The notes under the pieces were generated by a model. That model made no database searches, was not told the origin of the DNA, and saw only the letters and a program-made list of their open reading frames with translations. 64,000 nt of DNA from Porticoccaceae bacterium. GTDB lineage: Bacteria; Pseudomonadota; Gammaproteobacteria; Pseudomonadales; Porticoccaceae. The stretch covers positions 271,512 to 335,511 of the forward strand of contig JAHEHL010000009.1 in NCBI GenBank assembly GCA_024644595.1. Reading direction: 5' to 3'. Shown one piece after another: positions 45,411 through 53,052 of the stretch; the first letter of the stretch is position 1; every line of letters starts with the position of its first letter. The position numbers and the translations under genes are program-made.

Positions 45411-46550
45411 CTATAGCCAATGATCGCTTAAGACATCTGAGACTAACTTTACCAACTGTGTCTGGCTGTTAAGGTTGGTCTTGGAAAAAACCGAGCTTAA
45501 TTGTGTGCGCGCAGTATTGCGGGAGATTCCGAGTGCTTCAGCCGCCGCGGTCAAGCTCAAACCCTCGAGCAGTTTTAAGGTCAGTCTCGCCTCTGCCAGA
45601 GTCACACCAAAGATATCAATCAATAAACTGGGTGTTGGTAATTGACGTCGATTGGAGTCGCGCAACAGCAGCAATAGTTCAGGGTTATTTTCGGCGCCCA
45701 TGAAATCACCGCTGTCGACCGGACGAATCAAAACACCCCATGTGGAACCTGCTTGCGGGCGATTAATGGTGAAGTTATCGGCCAGCTGTGGGCGATTGCC
45801 CTGAGCTATATTCTGACGAATTGTGTCGCACATAGTCGTCAGGGTGAGTTGATCCGCCTTATCAATACAGACTAATTTCTTGCCAATGATCGATAGACCA
45901 TCTTTATTTTTAAGCACATGTTCAGCTAAATAATTCTTCGCCATCACCTCATAGTTTGCCCCGAGAATAAAAGAAGCAATCCCCATTGACGACAGCAGCT
46001 GCTGATAGATCTCTTGGCTAATGCCGCCGATCTCCATTCGAGAGTAGATGGTCAACGACTTTTTCATCAACGGAATAATAGTGGCAAAGCGTCGCTTTTC
46101 GTCATCCGAAAATTTGGGTTCATCGCCGATGCGAACAACCCGCAACCTTAGCCGGCTATGGTTATCATTGTCTTTGTCACATATATCAAAGCCCATGATA
46201 TCGGTTACATCATAGACTTTTAGAAAATATTTATAATGGTCAAGGTCTTCCAATTCACGCTGAGTAACTCGGTCACTCAAGCAAAACACCTGACCCTCTG
46301 GCAACTCAGCAAAGGGTGAATCTTTATAACTGTTGGTTTGAAAATCTAACAGCGCATCTTGGTTGTCAAAGAGTGTTATTGTCGACCCGGGCCCCTCTTC
46401 TGTCGGGCGCCTAATCACTAGCGATGCACTTTTTGTTGAAACATAGTCTTCAAGTAACTTCAGTAAACTATGCCATGGCGGTGTCTCTAAAACGCCCTCA
46501 TAGATGGCCTCACTGAGAGGATGTGACTGAACCAGTTCATTTATCGACAC
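45411..46550 (-). CDS. LuxR-family regulator, TeiR-like
   Basis: 379 residues with a sensor-like N-terminal region and a C-terminal LuxR helix-turn-helix (IFGVTLAEARLTLKLLEG, AAEALGISRNTARTQLSSVFSKTN). It is a paralog of the regulator at 32458-33600: same length, and the same RNTARxQL(R/S)S(I/V)F recognition-helix pattern. It marks the right edge of the steroid region and begins 44 bases after the 3' end of selC on the same strand. Steroid sensing is inferred from the resemblance to TeiR. Confidence 0.85.
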   Translation of the reverse strand: MSINELVQSHPLSEAIYEGVLETPPWHSLLKLLEDYVSTKSASLVIRRPTEEGPGSTITLFDNQDALLDFQTNSYKDSPFAELPEGQVFCLSDRVTQRELEDLDHYKYFLKVYDVTDIMGFDICDKDNDNHSRLRLRVVRIGDEPKFSDDEKRRFATIIPLMKKSLTIYSRMEIGGISQEIYQQLLSSMGIASFILGANYEVMAKNYLAEHVLKNKDGLSIIGKKLVCIDKADQLTLTTMCDTIRQNIAQGNRPQLADNFTINRPQAGSTWGVLIRPVDSGDFMGAENNPELLLLLRDSNRRQLPTPSLLIDIFGVTLAEARLTLKLLEGLSLTAAAEALGISRNTARTQLSSVFSKTNLNSQTQLVKLVSDVLSDHWL

Positions 46551-46593
46551 AACAAACCTCGTGTTATCGGTTAAGGGCGCTCTCTAAAAAAGA

Positions 46594-46687
46594 TGGCGGA
46601 AGGGGTAGGAGTCGAACCCACCAAACACCTTATCAGCGTCTCATTGGTTTTGAAAACCAGGCGCCCCACCGGGGACGTCGCCCTTCC
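46594..46687 (-). tRNA. selC: tRNA-Sec (UCA anticodon)
   Basis: 94 bases starting GGAAGGG and ending with an encoded CCA after discriminator G. The anticodon TCA is at 46651-46653 in the loop TTTCAAA. There is a long variable arm (AGACGC/GTGTTT, several G-U pairs), the T loop TTCGACT and the D arm GTCCCC/GGGGC. It closely follows the E. coli selC plan but is one base shorter. The acceptor plus T stems give 12 pairs (7+5) instead of 13, because base 8 (C) faces no G. The first anticodon-stem pair is C-A. It is directly downstream of selB. Confidence 0.95.
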
Positions 46688-46738
46688 ATTATCAGGAAAA
46701 AACACTTATCAATTTAAGCAGTTTTTCCAAAAAGCCCT

Positions 46739-48670
46739 TTAAAGAAACAGTTCCCGTCCCTCATTTTTTCTTCGGGTAAAGTGAATCGAATCAAGGTGTT
46801 CTAAAATCTCAATTGTCAGTCCTCTGCCCAACCCCAACTGCGCCTTTGCATCAATAACCGTAAAACAAGCATGGGCGTTGGCCAGTTGCATTATGGCTGC
46901 TGCAATAGCGTCTCTGGTTTCGGCGAGCATATAACGTTTTTGACTCAACTGAATTAGATCGCCACTTTTTAGTGCCGGTATTATCAATGCCGATAACTGT
47001 TTTTTACTCAAGCCGCTCTCTTTCTCGATCTCAGACAGCAGTGGAACCTGAAATCCACCTTTACGCAATATATTACTGAATAAAAACCAGTGCTGCTGAA
47101 CCTGAGATGAGAGGGTGGGTCGATGGCCAGCCAAGCTCAAATATCCATTATTGATGCAGACCCTCGCCTCTTTTAATAAGTCAGACAGTGCGAGCTTACA
47201 AAGCAGAGCCGAATCGCTCTTGAACTGGCCGGTTAAATCAACTGTTAACACTCCCGCTTCCATTGGGCGATCACGATGCATGGCCTGCAAACTCTCACAA
47301 AGCATTCGCTGCATTTCCCCCAAACGGTGTTTGGCAACTAAATACTTGCACCCTTCGTGCTCAATGATCGCTGTACTCTGATGTAATTGCGCGTCGAGCA
47401 AAAGCACCTGACTCTGCTTTTCAGTCATATTCCAGCCGCGCATAAAAGCGGATAAATCTAGCGGCTGCTGACTCTCGACAATAATATTGTGCAGTGCCTG
47501 TAATGGCTCATCGTGCTCCATAGCGGCCAAGTACTGCAGGCGCTGTAAATCGCCCTTGCGCCATGGTGATGCCTGCGGCAACAACACTGTGCCACCACCG
47601 AGGTTAATGCTCTCGCTGTTATCGCGAACTAAAAACCGATCACCATGACAAACCAGCAGCGCTTGCTCTACTGCAATTTGGACAATAACGTTATCGGCTG
47701 CGACCAGTTTTCGCGCGCCATTATCCCCCGGTATCGATTCTGTTTTGGGAATAACTATTTTCCCCACTACCCGCCGTGCTCCGAGGTAGAGTTTGACGGC
47801 CATCATATGTTTGATGGGGAAGTTAATATCAGCTGCTATCCGTATGCGCGCATCAAATCGATCACTGGGTTCTATACAACTGATGGCCGACAAATAATCA
47901 CCCCGCCTGACTGAGTGTTTATCAAAGTCGCCAACAATATTAAACGCACAGCGCTGACCCGCCATGCCTTCATTGGCTGATTGGTTATCGGCATTGAGAC
48001 TGCGCACTCGTACAGTTGATGAACAGCCCGATAACCCTGATAGCAGGCGCAGAGTATCGCCAACAGCAACGGTTCCGGCAGCAACCGTACCGGTTACCAC
48101 CAGCCCTACTCCCTTTAGCGTGAAGACGCGATCGATTGACATCCTGAACAAGCCGTCTGCGTTTCGCGGCTGTAGACACTTGGCCTGCTTATCGAGAAAC
48201 ATTTGCAGAGCGTTAATGCCAATGCTGTTACCTTTAGCGGTGTTGGACACTTCAAATATCTGGCTCTGGGGCAACAGCTCAAACACAGTATCTCGCACCG
48301 CTTCAACACGCACTCGCTCGACACAGTCGATTTTACTGATGACGACCACTGTCTGCTCAATACCCAGCAGGCGTATAATTTGCAGGTGTTCTAGGGTCTG
48401 TGGCATCAGTCCATCGTCGGCGGCAACAACCAGCATGGCGATATCGATACCACTGATCCCGGAGATCATGGTGTTGATAAAGCTTTTATGGCCCGGCACA
48501 TCAATAAAGCCGATGCTGACGTGGTCATCAATTTTGCGATAAGCAAAGCCGAGATTAATCGACAGCCCCCTGCGCTTTTCTTCTTCTAGCCGATCGGTAT
48601 CCACACCGGTTAACTGTTTCACCAGTGATGTCTTGCCATGATCCACATGGCCGGCTGTCGCAACAATCAT
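46739..48670 (-). CDS. selB: selenocysteine-specific elongation factor SelB
   Basis: 643 residues from MIVATAGHVDHGK; the upstream in-frame codons belong to selA. The GTPase core has G1 AGHVDHGKTS (5-14), the switch with RRGLSINLGFA, G3 DVPGHKSF and G4 SKID. Translation-factor barrels follow, and then C-terminal winged helices (for example SEIEKESGLSKKQLSALI) that bind the SECIS hairpin. It delivers Sec-tRNA to UGA. The start lies 1 base after the selA stop codon. Confidence 0.95.
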   Translation of the reverse strand: MIVATAGHVDHGKTSLVKQLTGVDTDRLEEEKRRGLSINLGFAYRKIDDHVSIGFIDVPGHKSFINTMISGISGIDIAMLVVAADDGLMPQTLEHLQIIRLLGIEQTVVVISKIDCVERVRVEAVRDTVFELLPQSQIFEVSNTAKGNSIGINALQMFLDKQAKCLQPRNADGLFRMSIDRVFTLKGVGLVVTGTVAAGTVAVGDTLRLLSGLSGCSSTVRVRSLNADNQSANEGMAGQRCAFNIVGDFDKHSVRRGDYLSAISCIEPSDRFDARIRIAADINFPIKHMMAVKLYLGARRVVGKIVIPKTESIPGDNGARKLVAADNVIVQIAVEQALLVCHGDRFLVRDNSESINLGGGTVLLPQASPWRKGDLQRLQYLAAMEHDEPLQALHNIIVESQQPLDLSAFMRGWNMTEKQSQVLLLDAQLHQSTAIIEHEGCKYLVAKHRLGEMQRMLCESLQAMHRDRPMEAGVLTVDLTGQFKSDSALLCKLALSDLLKEARVCINNGYLSLAGHRPTLSSQVQQHWFLFSNILRKGGFQVPLLSEIEKESGLSKKQLSALIIPALKSGDLIQLSQKRYMLAETRDAIAAAIMQLANAHACFTVIDAKAQLGLGRGLTIEILEHLDSIHFTRRKNEGRELFL

Positions 48671-48671
48671 A

Positions 48672-50075
48672 TTAGATGCGAGGTAACAGTTGCAGCTGCT
48701 GTAGAAAGCGATCCTCATCATCCAGACAGCGTAAATCGAGGAGCAATTCACCCTTGTGGATACGGCCAATAATGGGATGAGGTAAAGCCCTCAACGCCGC
48801 AGACAATTCGCGTACAGCGCTGTCGCACGGCTCTAATGGCGCAAGATACAGCACCATGCTGTCGAGTGTGTCGACAGGCAGTGCGCCACTGCCGATCTGA
48901 CTGTAACTTGCCTTACTACCCACGTGAAAGCGGTTTGGCACGGCCGCCTGTACCAGCGGCACGAGCCGCTCGGCTTGCTGCTGCATATCGGTTAATGAGC
49001 GTGTCAGGTATCTCAGGGTGGGAAGTTTTTTGACTAAGCTGCTCGGATCGAGATACAACGTCAATACTTCAGCCAATGCGGCAATGGTCATCTTGTCCAG
49101 CCGCAAGGCGCGCTTGAGTGGATTGTTACGCATTTTCTCTACAAGGTCTTTGCGGCCCGCAATAATGCCGCACTGGGGACCGCCTAATAGTTTGTCACCA
49201 CTGAAGGTAATGATATCTACGCCATTGGCGATAGACTCCGCTGCTGTGGGCTCATGGGGCAAGCCCAAAGCTGCAAAATTAATCAGGCTACCACTGCCCA
49301 AATCCGCGACCAGTGGCAACTGATGCAGCTGAGCTAACTCGGCAAGATCATGCTCTGACACAGAATCGGTAAAACCTTCTACCTTGTAATTACTGGTGTG
49401 CACTTTTAATAACAGCGCAGTGTTTTCACCGATCGCTGCAGCATAATCTTTAAGGTGGGTCCGATTGGTGGCACCAATTTCCACCAGCCGACAACCGGAG
49501 CCTTGCATCACTTCAGGAATGCGGAACGAGCCGCCAATCTCGACTAGTTCTCCTCGTGACACGGGTACTTCTCGATGGTTGGCCAGCGTATTTAACGTCA
49601 GGAATACCGCGGCAGCATTGTTGTTAACAACAGTAGCCGCCTCGGCTCCGGTCAGTTCACATATCAACTTTTCTATATGGCTATCACGCTCGCCGCGGCC
49701 GCCATGCACCAAATCATACTCAAGGTTGCTGGGCGCTCCGGCCACCTTTAACACAGCGTCTAGTGCCTCTTGTGGCAATATGGCACGGCCCAAGTTGGTA
49801 TGGATAACAGTACCCGTGAGGTTCATAACAGCTTTAAGAGACGGTTGGTTTTTTACGTCAAGGTATTGAATGGTGGCGGCTTTAATGCCGTCGATACTAA
49901 TCAACGGATTAATACCCTGGCCAATCTGGTGACGAAGCTCATCGATGGTTATGCTGACAACCTTGCTAACTTCCGCGTGCCCTCGCAAGCGAATTGTATC
50001 TCCCATTTCTCGCAGAACGGCATTGACAGAGGGCAGGCGTCGCTTCAGGTTGTTCACGGCCTCAATTTGATTCAT
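48672..50075 (-). CDS. selA: L-seryl-tRNA(Sec) selenium transferase SelA
   Basis: 467 residues, PLP enzyme. The N-terminal tRNA-binding part begins RRLPSVNAVLREM. The PLP lysine is in TFSGDKLLGGPQCGI, with NLGRAILP and NNNAAAVFL in the cofactor domain. It converts Ser-tRNA-Sec to Sec-tRNA-Sec with selenophosphate. It starts 27 bases after the KAS III-like gene and is nearly fused to selB, so selenoprotein and machinery share a transcript. Confidence 0.95.
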   Translation of the reverse strand: MNQIEAVNNLKRRLPSVNAVLREMGDTIRLRGHAEVSKVVSITIDELRHQIGQGINPLISIDGIKAATIQYLDVKNQPSLKAVMNLTGTVIHTNLGRAILPQEALDAVLKVAGAPSNLEYDLVHGGRGERDSHIEKLICELTGAEAATVVNNNAAAVFLTLNTLANHREVPVSRGELVEIGGSFRIPEVMQGSGCRLVEIGATNRTHLKDYAAAIGENTALLLKVHTSNYKVEGFTDSVSEHDLAELAQLHQLPLVADLGSGSLINFAALGLPHEPTAAESIANGVDIITFSGDKLLGGPQCGIIAGRKDLVEKMRNNPLKRALRLDKMTIAALAEVLTLYLDPSSLVKKLPTLRYLTRSLTDMQQQAERLVPLVQAAVPNRFHVGSKASYSQIGSGALPVDTLDSMVLYLAPLEPCDSAVRELSAALRALPHPIIGRIHKGELLLDLRCLDDEDRFLQQLQLLPRI

Positions 50076-50102
50076 AGATTTCCCGCCACCGCCCTTCGGC
50101 GC

Positions 50103-51161
50103 TTAACGAATGCTTTCGTTGGGCACGTTTTTGCCTGCGGGCATCAACAACCCTGAGCCAAATGCGTAGGGTGTGCTACCGGCCATTAAATACGGTTCAT
50201 GACAGCCGGTCGATTTAAGTAATTTATCCAGCACAATTAAAATATCAGCCGAACCGACGTGCCCAGTATCGTGCCCTGTGATTAAAAAATTGTCGATGGG
50301 TATTTCAATAACACTGGCGATCAACAACATAAAAAGATTCGATGTTTGATTACACAGCGCACGCTCAGGTACAACGTTAAAGCGCTCTTTTAAAGCTTGA
50401 TAGCTAGCTTGATAGCCCTGCGCATATCGCTCTCTCATATCGACGCCTTCGACACCGACAAATTTGCGTTCAAAGGCCGTTTCACCGTCGGGGGCTGTCG
50501 GCTTGCGGGTGCCGCCATACTCAACCAGCACCGCGCCATTGAGATCACTTTGGCTGACAAACTCGGCACCATAAAAAAGCCCTTTGGCTACGTGTTCGGT
50601 GTTCATCGCCACCACGGTCGCTGCGCCGCCATCGGCATGGGCCCACAAACCATAACTTTCGCTGGCGCTGTGATCGACGGTATAGGACCATCGCTCGGCG
50701 GTGACCACCGCCGCGACACCGCCGCCACGCAGAGCTAACCATCCCTGCGCCATATCGAGAGCGGTTAGCGCACCCATACAACCAACCGTGAGATCAACAC
50801 AATTGCAGGTGCCACTGATTCCGGCATTTTTTATCAACTCAGCTGACACTGACCAGGACGGCAAATAATCGCGCGACATACCGGCAAAAATCACCAGCTT
50901 GACCTCACTGGGGTCAACTCCAGCATCCACTAGGGCCGCTTGCAGAGCCTTGCCTCCCATGCTGCTGGGATGATCATCTTCAAGCGCATGACAGACATTA
51001 TTCCAACCTTCATAAATACTCGTATCAGCACTCCCGGCTTCAGCAACAACCTCCCGCACTGGCCTCGCTGGCGGCAAGTAAGTACCGCTACCCAGAATAG
51101 ACAAGGCTTGGTTTTTAGCCTGGTCACTAGGGCCGGATCTCGTTTCAGTAAAGTGTGTCAT
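50103..51161 (-). CDS. 3-oxoacyl-ACP synthase III (FabH)-like protein
   Basis: 352 residues, thiolase fold. The nucleophile is Cys128 in DLTVGCMGALTAL. At the FabH His244 position there is Asn271 (NQTS), and at the FabH Asn274 position there is His301 (GHVGSAD), at the exact 30-residue spacing. The Cys-His-Asn triad is therefore present with His and Asn swapped. It could condense or transfer acyl groups, and the substrate is unknown. Its ATG overlaps the stop codon of the selenoprotein gene (TAATG), so the two are translationally coupled and likely act together. Confidence 0.85.
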   Translation of the reverse strand: MTHFTETRSGPSDQAKNQALSILGSGTYLPPARPVREVVAEAGSADTSIYEGWNNVCHALEDDHPSSMGGKALQAALVDAGVDPSEVKLVIFAGMSRDYLPSWSVSAELIKNAGISGTCNCVDLTVGCMGALTALDMAQGWLALRGGGVAAVVTAERWSYTVDHSASESYGLWAHADGGAATVVAMNTEHVAKGLFYGAEFVSQSDLNGAVLVEYGGTRKPTAPDGETAFERKFVGVEGVDMRERYAQGYQASYQALKERFNVVPERALCNQTSNLFMLLIASVIEIPIDNFLITGHDTGHVGSADILIVLDKLLKSTGCHEPYLMAGSTPYAFGSGLLMPAGKNVPNESIR

Positions 51162-51760
51162 TAGGGACTCTCATTATTTAATAAACGCTGTGCAGCATCG
51201 GCGATTTGTGTAGCGCGCTGATACAAAATATCGTCATCAACCATCTGAGTGGGATGATTAATCACAATTGCAGGTAATGGGATATCCGAAGGTTGATAAA
51301 CCATTGCCCGTTCGACCTGCCCCCCAAAGGGCTCAGTCAAGATAGCGAAGCCGGCAACGCCGATTCGCTGTAGTGCTATAGAGTCAAGCGAACTGCCCGA
51401 CGAACAACTGCCTCAGTCGGATATTCCGCAGAGAACCAGCCCTCCCTCCCGGGAGAGCGAGTCAAGCATGGCCGCTGGCATAGGTCGGCTGGCATCTTCC
51501 TTGACCAGAATCTGATCATCAACCTCAATTCCCCGTTCGCGCAGGATGGTTTGAGTCAATTTAAGAATCGCCATAGAGTTTGGTTTTAAATGATCGACCA
51601 AAACCACTCGCGACAGCTTGGGTTTGATCGTCACTTTAATGGGCTCAGGTGCCGGCCTTGGAATGGGGTCGACCAAAAGCTCACAGGTGATATCGCCACA
51701 GCTCATCAACTGCTTGCTCGGCAATGTTAATCCACCTGACGTGGGTGTTTTATCCGTCAT
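51161..51760 (-). CDS. UGSC-motif selenoprotein (in-frame UGA read as selenocysteine)
   Basis: 199 residues if the TGA at 51413-51415 is decoded as Sec116. A normal gene finder stops there. After the TGA the frame stays open for 83 codons, to a TAA overlapping the next ATG. The redox motif is Sec116-Gly-Ser-Cys119, followed by SSGSSLDS. The post-TGA part has regular protein character (RIGVAGFAILTEPFGGQVERA; AIVINHPTQM). The start is the ATG at 51760 with AAGAGG 6 bases upstream. I recall a family called 'UGSC (seleno)protein' with unknown function. It shares an operon with selA, selB and selC. Confidence 0.9.
51383..51401 (-). promoter_or_regulatory. bacterial SECIS-like hairpin
   Basis: GTCGGGCAGTTCGCTTGAC folds into a 7-bp stem (two G-U pairs) with loop AGUUC, starting 11 bases after the in-frame UGA. 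Both the spacing and the GU-containing small loop resemble the E. coli fdhF SECIS. Recognition by SelB is inferred. Confidence 0.6.
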
Positions 51761-51797
51761 AGTTAACCTCTTTATGATCAAGCTAGTTTACTTTTTC

Positions 51798-52808
51798 TTA
51801 TTCTATCGGCCGACACACGACTTGCTGGCTGCCCACCCAGCGCGGTATCACCGCGGAAAAACGGCCGCCTTCACCGCCGCACTCAATAAACGATAATTGA
51901 TCGATGCTTTTTAATGGCGACCGCATACTGTGCTCCTCAACTTCTGCGTAGGGAATGGGCTGTTTGGCGATACGACCCACGTTGGTCAAATCATCAGTTT
52001 GACGCCGCGCATGAGCATAAATATATTGCGCCGCCTGCTCACGGCTAAACTGCGCTTTGACCAATGCCATATGATCGGGGGGAATGACAACCACAAAACC
52101 GCCGGAGCGGTAATACCAAGCTGTCTGGCCATAGTGGTTCATGCAGTCGCCGATGGTATCGAGAATACTCGCACCGGTTTCACCGTAGTGGTTGTTGCAC
52201 GAATTGGGGCCCTCGGCCGACATGATCGATACTGCAGAGGCCGTGGCTGGTAAACCATGTTGGGTATGGTATGGCTCCCATTCCGTTGTCGGATGCTCAG
52301 CAATACAAAAACTGAGCCTACCAGGATGGCCAACTGTACCGTGGGATACCAGCACGCCACCGCCACTGCCACAAAAATAACGCATCATCTGAGCAAATCG
52401 CCCGACGGTGGCATTGGCACGGTTGTTAGCCCCCAGAGCATTGGCGCCATGCTCAAACCCCAGCTGCTCAACAATAGGTCCACTTACAATGACTAAGACT
52501 GCAGCGCCACCAGTCGTAACTTCAACACCACTGATATTAAACTTTGGATCGAGCAAGGCCAGTGACAAGCTTTTCAGCAACGGGCCATATTCAGTTTTAC
52601 AACCCGCCATAACGGCCGTCGCAGCTGCTTTCTCCGCCCGAATAATGATGTTTTGATCAGGAATTTCGCCTATCACGTCACTGGCTTGCCAGCCCATTGC
52701 AGAGAGCATTTCGTCGACCAGGGAACCGTAGGGTGGGATAACAGGTAACCCATCGCTCCAGCCGTTGTTCATGCAATTTTCAATATCTTGAAGCGTCTCG
52801 TAGGCCAT
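51798..52808 (-). CDS. uncharacterised protein of the selenoprotein operon
   Basis: 336 residues from the ATG at 52808; a GTG at 52841 is possible. I do not recognise the family. Visible features are NGWSDGLPVIPP near residues 15-26, a GCKTEYGPLLK segment, FCGSGGGVLVSHGTVGHPGR in the middle, and NSCNNHYGETGASILDTIGDCMNHYG, rich in Cys, His and Gly. No signal peptide or membrane span is evident. It is the first gene of the operon, 37 bases before the selenoprotein, so it is probably a partner enzyme subunit. No function is claimed. Confidence 0.8.
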   Translation of the reverse strand: MAYETLQDIENCMNNGWSDGLPVIPPYGSLVDEMLSAMGWQASDVIGEIPDQNIIIRAEKAAATAVMAGCKTEYGPLLKSLSLALLDPKFNISGVEVTTGGAAVLVIVSGPIVEQLGFEHGANALGANNRANATVGRFAQMMRYFCGSGGGVLVSHGTVGHPGRLSFCIAEHPTTEWEPYHTQHGLPATASAVSIMSAEGPNSCNNHYGETGASILDTIGDCMNHYGQTAWYYRSGGFVVVIPPDHMALVKAQFSREQAAQYIYAHARRQTDDLTNVGRIAKQPIPYAEVEEHSMRSPLKSIDQLSFIECGGEGGRFSAVIPRWVGSQQVVCRPIE

Positions 52809-52859
52809 GATCTCAGGGGCACCCGTGGTAAAAAATATCACTGCTAACGGAGTCTAACG

Positions 52860-52869
52860 GGGTTAACCC
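52860..52869. promoter_or_regulatory. palindrome in selenoprotein/MFS divergent promoter
   Basis: GGGTTAACCC is a perfect 10-base palindrome 52 bases upstream of the ATG at 52808. Confidence 0.35.
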
Positions 52870-52945
52870 GGACTGGGAATAATACAGTTGTACTATGGCG
52901 TAGATGGTTCCCAGAAATTACTATAGATGAGGGTTAATATTGAGT

Positions 52946-52965
52946 TACTCTTCTATATAAGAGTA
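52946..52965. promoter_or_regulatory. inverted repeat in selenoprotein/MFS divergent promoter
   Basis: TACTCTT and AAGAGTA are perfect 7-base arms around CTATAT. The AT-rich centre could hold a -10 element. It lies midway in the divergent gap. Confidence 0.45.
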
Positions 52966-52996
52966 TTTACGCTCTAACTGAAAAAAACACTAGACC

Positions 52997-53009
52997 GTTG
53001 TAATACAAC
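52997..53009. promoter_or_regulatory. palindrome close to MFS start
   Basis: GTTGTA-A-TACAAC is a perfect palindrome ending 43 bases before the transporter ATG. A half-copy (GTTGTAC) occurs near 52886, as expected for an operator with two sites. Confidence 0.5.
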
Positions 53010-53052
53010 ACGAGTTATTAAATACCATTTATTGATTAGCTGAAGGTGAACT

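Noticed and set aside
51413-51415. TGA as a frameshift, sequencing error or pseudogene mark
   Set aside because: The frame continues without shift, keeps protein character, ends in a TAATG overlap with the next gene, and sits beside selA, selB and selC. A selenocysteine codon explains all of this.
51401-51417. GGCAGTT direct repeat after the UGA as the SECIS
   Set aside because: The two copies are direct, not inverted, so they cannot pair; the hairpin at 51383-51401 fits better.
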